DNA of 64,000 bases, from positions 15,917 through 79,916 of the forward strand of contig NZ_CAXBCK010000013.1 of assembly GCF_963974425.1 (NCBI RefSeq), read 5' to 3'. Position 1 is the first letter of the stretch; every line of letters begins with the position of its first letter. The notes under the pieces are model-generated. The model made no database searches. It was not told the origin of the DNA and saw nothing but the letters and a program-made list of their open reading frames with translations. Made by a program: the position numbers and the translations under genes. The DNA comes from Marixanthomonas sp963974425 (lineage in GTDB: Bacteria; Bacteroidota; Bacteroidia; Flavobacteriales; Flavobacteriaceae). This document shows positions 16,785-25,095 of this stretch, piece by piece.

Positions 16785-17249
16785 CTACAATGAATTTTCA
16801 ATTTTGGTAAATACAATTGCGGGATAGGGTGCTCTTTTTGTACCACATGGACTTAATGGGTACATGGTTTCTACTGAAAAGCGGTTTTCTTGAAGGTAGA
16901 AACTAAAACTTGGAAAACTCGTTTCTTTACTTACTTGTATGTTTAGCGCATGGAGTTTCGCTATTTTTGACAATAAAATCCATACGTGTTCTTCCATTTG
17001 TTTTTCGGTTACAATTTCCTTGTTAAAAATCACAATAAAAGATTTAGCATGCTTATCAGAATGTCCCTTTAGCCAAAACCATAGCTCTTTCACTAATTTA
17101 GAAGAGCTATACAATATAAGATGTACTGGTTGTTTTATAAATTCATTATTTACCTCTACCAAAGATTTGTTTATCAAATAGTTTCTAAACTCTCGTTTTA
17201 TCTTACACTTTTTTAAATAGCGTTTTTTATATGATATTGTATGTTTCAT
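16785..17249 (-). CDS. Truncated YqcI/YcgG-like protein
   Basis: A 154-residue protein with a very basic N-terminus. From about residue 70 to 150 its pattern (FIVIFNKEIVTEKQMEEHVW, LLSKIAKLHA, SFSFYLQENRFSVETMYPLSP) runs parallel to the YqcI/YcgG protein at 4259-4951 (FLAVFPTAQF...FEKALWEQLQHIH, FSFSIAGKAFYVVGMHPKSS). It ends just before the relative's last 60 residues, so it lacks the conserved W-K-C-P-F Cys motif. It is thus probably a shortened or heme-less member. This alignment is by eye and the similarity is distant. Confidence 0.5.
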   Translation of the reverse strand: MKHTISYKKRYLKKCKIKREFRNYLINKSLVEVNNEFIKQPVHLILYSSSKLVKELWFWLKGHSDKHAKSFIVIFNKEIVTEKQMEEHVWILLSKIAKLHALNIQVSKETSFPSFSFYLQENRFSVETMYPLSPCGTKRAPYPAIVFTKIENSL

Positions 17250-17575
17250 GCCTTTAAAATGTATTAAACTTCTTCATTCTATATCCACAACCGTTAGCTA
17301 CTTAAAAAATTAACAAATGAGAGTATTCTTTTATTTAAGCGGAAGGATCTACTTACCCAAATTTTTCATTACAACTTCGAAAATACCTAAACATCATTAG
17401 GATAATTAATTCTTTACATTAAAAAATTAAACCAAAAAATTTAGCTATCGCGGTATTATGAATTCTCACGTTTTTAAAACCACTTTTTTTATGTAATGGG
17501 TTAATCTATTATTTTCTACCTATCTACTTTTACTTTTTCTCTATAACGGCATTGATCATTTAAATTCTACATACC
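17250..17575. other. Intergenic region, no gene seen
   Basis: A 326-base gap between the diverging YqcI-like gene and the 48-residue ORF. A+T-rich with oligo-A/T tracts. Nothing coding or strongly structured was seen; it presumably carries both promoters. Confidence 0.4.
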
Positions 17576-17722
17576 ATGAGTAAAAAGCATCAAAAAAAGA
17601 CTGAAAACAATACTATTAGTAAGCAAAAACATGTTAAAAAGAAACATCAAACTGGTACCACCTATTCTAAAGAAAGCGAAGATGAATTTGATGATAATAT
17701 TGAAACAGATCGCTTAATCTAA
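17576..17722 (+). CDS. Small basic/acidic hydrophilic protein, 48 residues
   Basis: An ORF from ATG at 17576 to TAA at 17722. The peptide starts MSKKHQKKTENN, is Lys/His/Gln-rich in its first 30 residues and acidic at the end (EDEFDDNIETD). It has no hydrophobic segment and is predicted to be disordered. It resembles the hydrophilic mini-proteins at 6995 and 24936 in style, not sequence. It sits about 120 bases upstream of the PQQ-type dehydrogenase gene. Coding is probable but unproven. Confidence 0.5.
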   Translation: MSKKHQKKTENNTISKQKHVKKKHQTGTTYSKESEDEFDDNIETDRLI

Positions 17723-17845
17723 AGCGTAGAAGAAACAAGCCATCTTCAAAAAAACATCGTATTTTTTACTTTTATTACATCCATTTCTTATTTTATTGCA
17801 TCAATTAAAAAGGAACAAAATTTCAATCTTTATAAAAAAGACCTT

Positions 17846-19012
17846 ATGAAATTAAAGATTCTCTTTTGCCTGTGCTTATGTTCCTATTTATTATTGGGTC
17901 AATCTAAGGATAGTATTATCTCAGAGGCTGCTCAAGTTCACGTTTTCAAGCCACAGAAAGTTGCAGCAACTCCTAAAGCTATTAAAAGTTTAAAGCTCCC
18001 GGCTGGATTTAAGATTAATGTATTTGCTTCTAATTTAGGAAAACCAAGAATGATGGTTGTACATAACAACCAGGTATATGTTAGTCGAAGATCTGGAGAA
18101 ATAACTATGCTAACCGACACAAACAATGATGGAAAGGCCGATAATCAAAAAACAGTTATTACAAAAAAAGGTGTTCATGGTCTCGCTATCCATGAAGATA
18201 CACTCTATGTAATCACTGTAAACGATGTTTTTAAAGGCTCAATACACAAAGATGGTACCATAGGTGAGCTTAAAACTATTATCACAAATTTACCAGATGG
18301 CGGACAACACCCCAACCGCACTTTAGCAATTGGCCCAGATGGTAAGCTCTACATTTCTATTGGAAGTGATTGTAATGCATGTGCAGAAACAAGAGAGGAA
18401 AGTGCTACCCTATTGCAATTTGATACCAATGGGAAAAACAAGAAAATCTTTGCGAAAGGCTTACGCAATACCATAGGGTTTGACTGGGAACCCAAAACTA
18501 ACAAACTATACGGCATGGACCACGGTATTGATTGGCTAGGAGATGACATTCAAAAAGAAGAGCTTAATTTACTAGAAGAAGGAAATGATTATGGTTGGCC
18601 TTATATTTATGGAAAAGGCAATTATAATAAGGCCGATCAACCTGAAAGTATGACTTATAAAGAATACTCACGTAAGTCTACCCACCCTGTTATGGAGTTT
18701 ACCGCTCACAGTGCTCCAATGAACCTTCTATTTTATAAGGGAACTATGTTTCCGAAGGAATATCAAAATGCTGCATTTATAACTTTTCACGGTTCCTGGA
18801 ATCGGAAAGACCCAAAAGGTTATAAAGTCATGCATCTTCGGTTTAATGAGGGAACTCCTGTAAAAGCTACCGACTTTATAACAGCATTTTTAAGTACTGA
18901 CGGCCGATCTTTCTTTGGAAGACCCGTAGGATTAGCCGAATTACCAGATGGTTCGTTACTCCTAAGTGATGATAGTAACGGGGTTATTTATCGAATTACT
19001 TATAGTGAATAA
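17846..19012 (+). CDS. PQQ-dependent sugar/sorbosone dehydrogenase-like exported protein
   Basis: A 388-residue exported protein: a signal peptide (LFCLCLCSYLLLGQS) leads into a six-bladed beta-propeller. Typical GSDH/sorbosone dehydrogenase phrases are visible, including LPAGFKINVFASNL near residue 50, then HPNRTLAIGPDGKLYISIGSD with a following Cys-rich NACAE, GLRNTIGFDWEP, MDHGIDW and YGWPYIYG. Such enzymes oxidise aldoses or related sugars in the periplasm with PQQ as cofactor. No PQQ synthesis genes occur in the window, so the cofactor may be scavenged or the protein may act differently. A strong terminator follows. Confidence 0.88.
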   Translation: MKLKILFCLCLCSYLLLGQSKDSIISEAAQVHVFKPQKVAATPKAIKSLKLPAGFKINVFASNLGKPRMMVVHNNQVYVSRRSGEITMLTDTNNDGKADNQKTVITKKGVHGLAIHEDTLYVITVNDVFKGSIHKDGTIGELKTIITNLPDGGQHPNRTLAIGPDGKLYISIGSDCNACAETREESATLLQFDTNGKNKKIFAKGLRNTIGFDWEPKTNKLYGMDHGIDWLGDDIQKEELNLLEEGNDYGWPYIYGKGNYNKADQPESMTYKEYSRKSTHPVMEFTAHSAPMNLLFYKGTMFPKEYQNAAFITFHGSWNRKDPKGYKVMHLRFNEGTPVKATDFITAFLSTDGRSFFGRPVGLAELPDGSLLLSDDSNGVIYRITYSE

Positions 19013-19134
19013 TCACACTAAAAACTTGACAACATTGTAAAGCTTTACCTTTTAACCTATAATTTTATTATAAGCTTTATTTAGTAACTTTTACTTCGAC
19101 TTAAGTGATTCTCTCATTGTCTTACATAAAATAG

Positions 19135-19168
19135 AACCCCCTGTACACCAATTTATACAGGGGGTTTT
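19135..19168 (+). terminator. Strong intrinsic terminator
   Basis: A perfect stem AACCCCCTGTA / TACAGGGGGTT with a 10-base loop and a TTTT tail, 122 bases after the dehydrogenase stop. Confidence 0.88.
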
Positions 19169-19462
19169 GCAAAACACATTGCAACCAATTATTACTTTAC
19201 CCTTTCATGCATGTGTTTTTTAGTTGTTTTTGTGAAGTGCTTTTTCTATAGCTTTCGTAACCACATTTAAATATACAATCCATTTATATAGTTCTGGTAT
19301 TCAATAAAATTAAATTTTAACCTTAAAAGAAACTTTCCATTTTAATTTTTAAGTGCAAGGATTTATGGTATCGCACTAAGAGATCCAGTAAACAAAATTT
19401 AAATTTGGTTCAAGTCGACTTTTACAAAAGTGCTATTTAATGACTTTAAAAAACAGATTTTT
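19169..19462. other. Intergenic region, no gene seen
   Basis: About 290 bases between the terminator and the glycosyltransferase remnant. A+T-rich with no ORF or hairpin that stands out. Confidence 0.4.
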
Positions 19463-20032
19463 ATGAAAATAGCTCTATTAGCACATTCTCTATTTCCTAT
19501 TATAGCACCTTATGCGAGCAAACTTGAGGAACACACTCATCTGTTATGTAAATCGTTACAATCCATAGGGCATAAAGTTGATTTATATGCTCATCCTAAA
19601 TCTGATAGTTCCTTTATTAAAAAACCCAAAGTGTTTTCATATCAAGGTGAAGAAGGATATGATATAGGTCCTGAAAAAACAGGAAAAATAGATAGTACGT
19701 TATGGTACCCAAATCTTTTTTCACAAATAAATACCGGTTCTTATGATATTGTGCATAACCAATCCTTTCAAAATCAGCCCGCTCCTCTGGGACCGTATGA
19801 GCATTCGGCTCTTATTACTACACTACATAATAGAGAGCGAATGCGTCTCGAAAACTTTAATTCTCAAGTTTCAAAAAAACTATTTTGCGATTTAATACTA
19901 ATTAGTACTCGTATTGGAAGCCGTTGGAACCACCATTACAAAGTGATCTATAATACCTTAGGTCCTGAGCATATGGTAAAAGAGTATATCAGTATTTATA
20001 AAGAGCTTATGGAATTTCGGTTTAATGAATAA
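19463..20032 (+). CDS. Internally deleted GT4-type glycosyltransferase remnant
   Basis: The protein begins best at ATG 19463 (MKIALLAHSLFPI); an upstream in-frame start at 19430 adds a poor leader. Residues 1-150 match the donor-less N-terminal lobe of GT4 enzymes: LEEHTHLLCKSLQSIGHKVDLYA, YDIVHNQSFQN, TTLHNRERM, and KVIYNTLG at the usual hinge. The sequence then jumps directly to a typical GT4 end (MVKEYISIYKELMEF). The roughly 200-residue C-lobe with the nucleotide-sugar site is missing. The frame is intact, so this looks like an in-frame internal deletion, probably non-functional. Confidence 0.7.
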   Translation: MKIALLAHSLFPIIAPYASKLEEHTHLLCKSLQSIGHKVDLYAHPKSDSSFIKKPKVFSYQGEEGYDIGPEKTGKIDSTLWYPNLFSQINTGSYDIVHNQSFQNQPAPLGPYEHSALITTLHNRERMRLENFNSQVSKKLFCDLILISTRIGSRWNHHYKVIYNTLGPEHMVKEYISIYKELMEFRFNE

Positions 20033-20088
20033 CCTACATGTGTCTACTAAATGGGAAGCGTATTTCTCAATAAAGTAAGCGGAACTTT

Positions 20089-21072
20089 TTATACAGTTTC
20101 TACTACAGTCCTGTATTGCGCTTGAAAGAATTTTGGGGAACATTTATACTTCTTCTTAAAAATTTTAGAGAAGTAACTTCTGCTTGTCAACCCAATACTA
20201 TAAACTATTTGCGAAATATTCATGTCGGTCGATTTAATAAGTTCCGTTGCTTTTTCTAATCGTATATCCCGTATAAAATTAATAGCTGTTTTACCATGCA
20301 TTTTTTTAAACCCTTCTTGTAGTTTGGCCGGGGAAAGCCCCGTCTCAGTACACAAAAATTGTATGGTATACTCTAAGGATGGGTTTTCTCTAATGAAACC
20401 AGAAATAGCTTGAATCTGTTCCATTTCGCGAAGTGTGAGTATCCCGTTGTCTGTTTCTTCAGCTTGTAAAGTTTGTAGCATTTGTTCCATTTTCAAGCCG
20501 AGTGTTTCATATATTAAGCCTTCCATAATAAATTCAGACGCTACATTTTCTTTAGACATTCTGGAAATATTATTTATTTTATCCAGTAACTTTAAATTGG
20601 GCTTTCCAGTATACATAAAAGAGTCGCACATAATTTGTTTACAGAATGTATCCCTAAATTTATAGTAGGAAGCATTTGAGACATCACTTTCGGAATATTT
20701 AGGCTTGGTAAACCCAATAACACAAAACTCGTAATGTGTCCCTTTTTTAAGTTCTAAATTAATACCATTAATAAAACGATCAAACATAATAGCACTTTGA
20801 AAAGGATAAATCTTCTTCTTTTTGCCCCCTTGGAAAGAAAGTGTTAAGTTTCCTTGCCAGCAATAAATAAAATAAAAGCCTTCTTCATCCGTGATAGAGA
20901 TACTTACCTCGCGATCATCTAAAAGGCAAAAGGAATATTCTAGATAATAAAAATCTTCAGAAATAGAATGGCTTACTCGCGCTTTATCATACTTCATTCC
21001 TGGAAAAGCATTCGGTTGAGCTGTAATTACGTTTTGACCTGGGGAGGAGTCGATTTTTTTGTTAGGTTTCAT
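20089..21072 (-). CDS. AraC-family transcriptional regulator
   Basis: A 327-residue protein with an N-terminal beta-rich sensor domain (about 20-180). A linker helix and an AraC-type double HTH follow at about 225-320; TIQFLCTETGLSPAKLQEGFKKM is the first HTH and MNISQIVYSIGLTSRSYFSKIFKKKY the second. The sensor half differs from the other two AraC genes in this window, but the HTH ends are alike. A TATTTACGAAAAC stretch upstream (21115-21127) resembles part of the shared stress element at 25096-25119. It probably regulates stress genes nearby; the target is unknown. Confidence 0.9.
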   Translation of the reverse strand: MKPNKKIDSSPGQNVITAQPNAFPGMKYDKARVSHSISEDFYYLEYSFCLLDDREVSISITDEEGFYFIYCWQGNLTLSFQGGKKKKIYPFQSAIMFDRFINGINLELKKGTHYEFCVIGFTKPKYSESDVSNASYYKFRDTFCKQIMCDSFMYTGKPNLKLLDKINNISRMSKENVASEFIMEGLIYETLGLKMEQMLQTLQAEETDNGILTLREMEQIQAISGFIRENPSLEYTIQFLCTETGLSPAKLQEGFKKMHGKTAINFIRDIRLEKATELIKSTDMNISQIVYSIGLTSRSYFSKIFKKKYKCSPKFFQAQYRTVVETV

Positions 21073-21261
21073 AGAACAGTGTTTTTTTTATTAAAATCGC
21101 ACTATACATCCTTTTATTTACGAAAACAAAAAGATTAGTGTTAATTTATTTTTGTTAGTTTAGTAAAAGTATATACTTACCGTCTAAATGCTTAACAAAA
21201 TCGAAATTAAAATTAACGAAATTGATTGTTAAAAATGCTTAAAAAAATCTTAATGAAATCT

Positions 21262-21285
21262 AAAAAAAACCCTCTAAAAGAGGGT
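21262..21285 (-). terminator. Intrinsic terminator after the DUF5670 gene
   Basis: Read on the minus strand, ACCCTCT / AGAGGGT arms are followed by a run of eight T. It lies 32 bases past the stop of the small membrane gene at 21317-21499. Confidence 0.85.
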
Positions 21286-21316
21286 GTTTATAAGGAAAGC
21301 GCTTGATAGGTTCGTA

Positions 21317-21499
21317 TTATTTTTTTTTGTTTAAATAAGGGTATTTTTTTGAAAACTCAACTCGAATCATTTTTAAAATATAAAAAAGGATTGCCAGTAA
21401 CCACAAGGAATGAAACAAAAAACCCGGCTCGAAAAAAATCATTCCAACTACCCAAACTAGAATAGAAAGTATTGATAAGGTGAATAAAAAACGTTCCAT
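21317..21499 (-). CDS. Lmo0937/DUF5670-like two-helix membrane protein
   Basis: A 60-residue protein with two hydrophobic helices (about 4-22 and 27-46), a short loop with F-x-x-G-F-L-F-H and a basic tail. The layout (x-L-F-T-L-S-I-x-x-I-L-V-W-V-V-G ... H-x-L-x-x-I-A-I-x-x-x-I-x-K-x-I-R) resembles the short lmo0937/DUF5670 family of stress-related membrane peptides. It has a terminator of its own. Confidence 0.72.
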   Translation of the reverse strand: MERFLFTLSILSILVWVVGMIFFEPGFLFHSLWLLAILFYILKMIRVEFSKKYPYLNKKK

Positions 21500-21596
21500 A
21501 TTCTTTTATTTTATTGATGCATTAATATTATTTTTTTATTTAATCTATTCCCCAATATTTTTTTTAAATCATTCTCTCTACGCTAAGCCTAAAATT

Positions 21597-21758
21597 TTAT
21601 AGGCTTTCTTCGTTTACCATAAGTGCATGAATCACTCCTGGTAGCCAACCTAGTAAAGTAAGTACAATATTTACAGCCAAAGCGGTCCCCATACCTTGTT
21701 TTAGGTATACAGCTATGGGAGGTACTATAACATGTAGTAATATTCTAAACGGGTTCAT
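21597..21758 (-). CDS. YqaE/Pmp3 family membrane protein
   Basis: A 53-residue ORF from ATG at 21758 to TAA at 21597. Two hydrophobic segments and the family phrases VPPIAVYLKQG and NIVLTLLGWLPGVIHAL are clear. Pmp3/YqaE proteolipids are induced by salt, cold or other stress and affect membrane potential in fungi and plants. It follows the interrupted membrane gene by about 20 bases on the same strand. A stem (AAGCCTA/TAGGCTT) covers the stop region but lacks a convincing T-run. Confidence 0.9.
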   Translation of the reverse strand: MNPFRILLHVIVPPIAVYLKQGMGTALAVNIVLTLLGWLPGVIHALMVNEESL

Positions 21759-21777
21759 ATTATATTCAAATTAAGAA

Positions 21778-22284
21778 TTAACTAGAAAAACTCTTTTCTA
21801 ATTCTTCACTCGTAAAAAGAGATGAAGCTGCAATCAATCCTCCACATAGTCCTACTAAAGCCCCTATAATTAATACCCAAAATAAAAGCATACTGGCTTT
21901 ATTGGTTATAGCAACATATAAGAAACTTTCAGTAACACTAAAAAATATCCCTAATAGGACTATGCTAAGAGCCCAAGCTAAAAAACCATGTAAGCCCCCA
22001 TCAATTTTTGAGGTAGATCCTCTTGTTATAGCGGCTAAAAAACCACCAGTAAAAACCGCTAGGATTGTGGATAGCTACAACCAAATAAAAGTATCTGTTA
22101 AAACCAAAGGGTTTAGCTCTGTACCTTTATTTGTAATACCTGTTCCTACCCCTAAAAAATAGAGTACAATTAAAAAACCCAATATGGTCATGGTTCCTGC
22201 TATTACATTTCCCCAATGTATTTTGGTTCTTTCTTTTCTTGTGTTGGTAAAGTTTGTTATAATCTTCATAGCTTTTATCATCAA
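21778..22284 (-). pseudogene. Small membrane protein gene with in-frame TAG stop
   Basis: On the minus strand a frame from 22284 (or the Met at 22269) reads about 64 residues and meets TAG at 22075-22077. It then continues in the same frame for about 98 more residues to TAA at 21778-21780. The two parts join into one plausible four-helix protein: HWGNVIAGTMTILGFLIVLYF before the stop, then AVFTGGFLAAITRGS, GLHGFLAWALSIVLLG and ALVGLCGGLIAASSLF. This repeated Gly-rich helix layout is like YrzE/PhnA-like membrane proteins. The lesion is a single nonsense codon, not a frameshift. If real, the product is truncated after helix 1. Confidence 0.75.
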
Positions 22285-22607
22285 TAATTCGTTCTATCGG
22301 CATGGGGCAAAACCTACTTAAAACTCAAAATTACTTTACAATACTCATTTAGTTTGATGCAAAAACTTTTTTTTTTTAGTTTAAAAACAGTCATTGTAGT
22401 CTCCATCATAATTTTAAAGCATCGTGTTTAAATTATGATATCTCTTTAGCGAAAAAAGAAATCTAAGTTTAAATCTTATCGTTAGCTTTTCTTTTTTTAA
22501 CCCTTATGTTTTTAGAACTAAAATCCATTTTTATAGCACTAATAAATAGAAAAGAGCTTTTCTACTTTTAGGTAGAGAAATAAAAATTAATTCTAAACAA
22601 AAAAGCT
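22285..22607. other. Intergenic region, no gene seen
   Basis: A 323-base divergent gap between the interrupted membrane gene and the DUF892 gene. It has long oligo-T/A tracts. A weak dyad AAAAGAGCTTTTCTACTTTTAG lies near 22550-22570. No ORF. Confidence 0.4.
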
Positions 22608-23090
22608 ATGAATACTTTACACGATTTATTTATACATCAATTACGAGATTTGTACAGTGCTGAAAAACAACTAATACAAGCTTTGCCAGAAATGGTGCAA
22701 CAAGCTAATAATTCTAAATTAGAAGAAGCATTTTCCAGCCACTTAGAAGAAACAAAAGAACACAAAAAGCGGCTAGAAGAAGTTTTTGATACTCTAGATG
22801 TTGAGCCTGGATCTGAAACCTGTGAAGCCATGCAAGGTCTAATTAAAGAAGCAAAAAACTTTTTAGATCAAAACCTTTCTGATGAAGTTAAAAATGCTGG
22901 GATGATTGCTGAAGCGCAACGCATTGAGCATTATGAAATAGCAGGCTATGGAACTGTTTGCACTTACGCTGAAGAATTAGGTCACGACGATATCTTGCAA
23001 AAACTAAAAACAACACTTGATGAAGAATATGGAGCTGATGATACATTAAAAGAATTAGCGAAAAGTCGCTTAAACAAAAAAGCAATTTAA
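22608..23090 (+). CDS. DUF892 (YciE/YciF-like) ferritin-like protein
   Basis: A 160-residue all-helical protein. The N-terminal HDLFIHQLRDLYSAEKQLIQALP is the unmistakable start of the DUF892 family, followed by helices with SHLEETKEHKKRLEEVF, AEAQRIEHYEIAGYGT and DEEYGADDTLKELA. The Glu and His positions (E-x-x-H in each pair) suit a di-iron ferritin-like site; the E. coli YciE/YciF relatives are stress-induced. It is followed after 11 bases by the EF-hand gene, likely as an operon ending at the terminator at 23662-23696. Confidence 0.93.
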   Translation: MNTLHDLFIHQLRDLYSAEKQLIQALPEMVQQANNSKLEEAFSSHLEETKEHKKRLEEVFDTLDVEPGSETCEAMQGLIKEAKNFLDQNLSDEVKNAGMIAEAQRIEHYEIAGYGTVCTYAEELGHDDILQKLKTTLDEEYGADDTLKELAKSRLNKKAI

Positions 23091-23101
23091 AAGAAACCAT
23101 T

Positions 23102-23632
23102 ATGAAAAAATATACTATTAATATATTACTGCTATTATTTATCACTTCAATAGCATATTCGCAGACAAGAGATTTTAAATCATTTGACAGGAATAGTGAT
23201 AAGTCTATCGATCAAACGGAGTTTAATGAAGGGTATAGCAATACTTACAATACCTATGATACCGACAGAGATGGAAAGATAAGCGATCGTGAATTTTATG
23301 ATGCTTCCTTTAATCGGATGGATAGAGACCAAGATGGAAACTTAAACGAAGATGAATGGGAAAAAGGGTTTGACAAGCAACAACGAGACTATTTACCGTC
23401 TAATCCTTATAGTAAATTTGACCAGAACAAGGATCAACAAATATCTCAACAAGAATACCGAGATAGTTTTACCAATTCAGATTATTACGATAGTTATGAC
23501 ACCAACAAAGACGGTGCGATAGACCGAGACGAATTGAACAAACGAACGCTTAGCGCTTGGGATAAAAACCGAGATGGTACTTTAGATGAAAATGAATTTA
23601 ACGAGTATCATCCTTACTATATAGACAATTAA
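23102..23632 (+). CDS. Exported protein with six EF-hand-like loops
   Basis: A 176-residue exported protein with a signal peptide (about 1-20, ending AYS-Q). Six calcium-loop motifs of the D-x-[DN]-x-D-x-x-[IL]-x-x-x-E type are spaced along the rest: DRNSDKSIDQTE, DTDRDGKISDRE, DRDQDGNLNEDE, DQNKDQQISQQE, DTNKDGAIDRDE and DKNRDGTLDENE. These are canonical EF-hand loops, with the fourth least canonical (Gln instead of Gly). It is presumably a periplasmic calcium-binding protein; function unknown. It is co-directional with DUF892. Confidence 0.9.
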   Translation: MKKYTINILLLLFITSIAYSQTRDFKSFDRNSDKSIDQTEFNEGYSNTYNTYDTDRDGKISDREFYDASFNRMDRDQDGNLNEDEWEKGFDKQQRDYLPSNPYSKFDQNKDQQISQQEYRDSFTNSDYYDSYDTNKDGAIDRDELNKRTLSAWDKNRDGTLDENEFNEYHPYYIDN

Positions 23633-23661
23633 TTTTTTTTCATTTTGAATAATTGCCAATG

Positions 23662-23696
23662 AATATCGGGTGGATTTTCCACCCGATATTTTTTTT
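23662..23696 (+). terminator. Intrinsic terminator after the EF-hand gene
   Basis: A long perfect stem AATATCGGGTGGA / TCCACCCGATATT with a TTT loop, followed by a run of T. It lies 29 bases downstream of the stop. Confidence 0.9.
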
Positions 23697-23781
23697 ATTA
23701 CGTCATTTAAGTTAAAAATAAAATCAAATAAGTTAGTTGTTCTTGTTTAACCTACCTACCTTATAAAATTAATCCTATTCT

Positions 23782-24807
23782 ATGCAATCTATTCTTTCTC
23801 AGTCTATTCCGCTTAAAGATGTAATTAATGATCTAGCGAAAGAGCTAAACACTCCAGTAACACAAAATTGTAGCGAATACAGTTTGCAAATACCCGAAAT
23901 ATACGGGGAAGGATCTATAACCGGTATTGATTTTCAACACGGGATGGGTATTATTCTTTATAACTGCACTTTTACGAAAGATATGGAAATACGTTTCGTG
24001 GTAGATAAAATACACCCCCTAAAATTTTTATTCTGTGAAACAGGAAGTTTTGTTCATCACTTTGAAAATGATAAAACCGATTTGCATTATGCAGACCTTC
24101 TTGAAAATATTATTGTTGCCAGTAACCAAAACAATGGTCATATCCTTCAGTTTAGAGGGGGACAAAAAACAGTAATAAACAGTTTAGAGGTGAACCGGAA
24201 AGAATATCTTTTCACTATGGAGTGTGAGGTAAAAAGCCTTAAAAAACAAATGGAACACCTATTTAGGGATGAAACGGCTCAAACTGCTTTTTACCATCGT
24301 GGGGATTACTGCATTAAAATGGCCGATGTTTTTAGTGACATGAAAAACTTTAAAGAGGGTCCCTTTTTACAAAAGTTATTTTTGGAAAGTAGTGCTTTTA
24401 AAATTTTAATTCTACAAATTTTACAATTTGAGGATGACTTAAAAGAAGATAAAAATAAATCGATATTGCGTAGGTCTGAAACTAAGATGATACAAAAAGC
24501 CTCTTCCCTAATTGACAATGGAATTTCCGATTTTGATACCGTTAAAAATCTAGCTCAAGAGGTTGGTCTTAATGCTAATAAACTACAAGATGGATTTAAA
24601 AGCATTTATGGATCTACCGTTAATGGTTATGTTCATAACAAAAGACTTGAAATAGCCAACCAATTGCTGAAAAACTCAGATTATAGTATTTCAGAAATTG
24701 TTTTTATGGTAGGCCTTTCTAGTAAAAGTTACTTTTCAAAAATTTATAAAGATAAATATGGGCTCTCCCCTTCTGCTTTGCGTAACAACAATGGTAAGAA
24801 AAAATAG
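23782..24807 (+). CDS. AraC-family transcriptional regulator, intact paralogue of the 12045 gene
   Basis: A 341-residue protein. The N-terminal half (about 1-210) aligns without long gaps to the broken gene at 12045-13065 (HPLKF and GHIL are shared), so it is the same subfamily. The C-terminal AraC DNA-binding domain has VKNLAQEVGLNANKLQDGFKSIYG and YSISEIVFMVGLSSKSYFSKIYKDKYG. The ligand is unknown; the N-domain is beta-rich. It stands alone between two terminators. Confidence 0.92.
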   Translation: MQSILSQSIPLKDVINDLAKELNTPVTQNCSEYSLQIPEIYGEGSITGIDFQHGMGIILYNCTFTKDMEIRFVVDKIHPLKFLFCETGSFVHHFENDKTDLHYADLLENIIVASNQNNGHILQFRGGQKTVINSLEVNRKEYLFTMECEVKSLKKQMEHLFRDETAQTAFYHRGDYCIKMADVFSDMKNFKEGPFLQKLFLESSAFKILILQILQFEDDLKEDKNKSILRRSETKMIQKASSLIDNGISDFDTVKNLAQEVGLNANKLQDGFKSIYGSTVNGYVHNKRLEIANQLLKNSDYSISEIVFMVGLSSKSYFSKIYKDKYGLSPSALRNNNGKKK

Positions 24808-24810
24808 AAT

Positions 24811-24846
24811 AAAAAAATCCTTTCCTGAGCGACTATAGGAAAGGAT
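24811..24846 (-). terminator. Intrinsic terminator, minus strand
   Basis: Arms ATCCTTTCCT / AGGAAAGGAT with a 10-base loop. In the minus direction the stem is followed by TTTTTTT, so it suits the 48-residue minus-strand ORF that ends at 24936. The plus side lacks a T-run but the hairpin also follows the AraC gene. Confidence 0.7.
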
Positions 24847-24935
24847 ATAAAAAGCACACCTTCTAGCTTTTTTAACTACTTCATTAAGAAAAACACTCTC
24901 TTGTATATTATTCCTTCTTAAAGAAGAAACTCCTA

Positions 24936-25082
24936 CTATTTATCGTCTGTTCCTCTATTTTTGCTATTCTGAGAAACCCCTGCATTTGTTGCTGTAGTTG
25001 CTGTAGGATTCTCTCTGTTTTTATTCTTCGTATTTTCTTTTTGTCGATTTTTTTCTTTTCTAACTTTTTCTTTTTTATCCAT
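24936..25082 (-). CDS. Small Lys/Asn-rich hydrophilic protein, 48 residues
   Basis: ATG at 25082 to TAG at 24936 encodes a peptide starting MDKKEKVRKEKNRQKE. The first half is mostly Lys, Arg, Glu and Asn; an Ala/Thr stretch and a Ser/Asn-rich end follow. No hydrophobic region, so it is probably disordered. It has both a promoter-like block (25096-25119, shared with the CsbD-like gene) and a downstream hairpin with T-run, which strengthens the case that it is a real gene. No family recognised. Confidence 0.65.
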   Translation of the reverse strand: MDKKEKVRKEKNRQKENTKNKNRENPTATTATNAGVSQNSKNRGTDDK

Positions 25083-25095
25083 GGTAATTGTACTT

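Noticed and set aside
12024..23754. Identical GTTTAACCTA 10-mers upstream of the two paralogous AraC genes (12024-12033 and 23745-23754)
   Set aside because: The distances to the start codons differ (21 and 37 bases) and a 10-mer in paralogous leader DNA is weak evidence of an operator.
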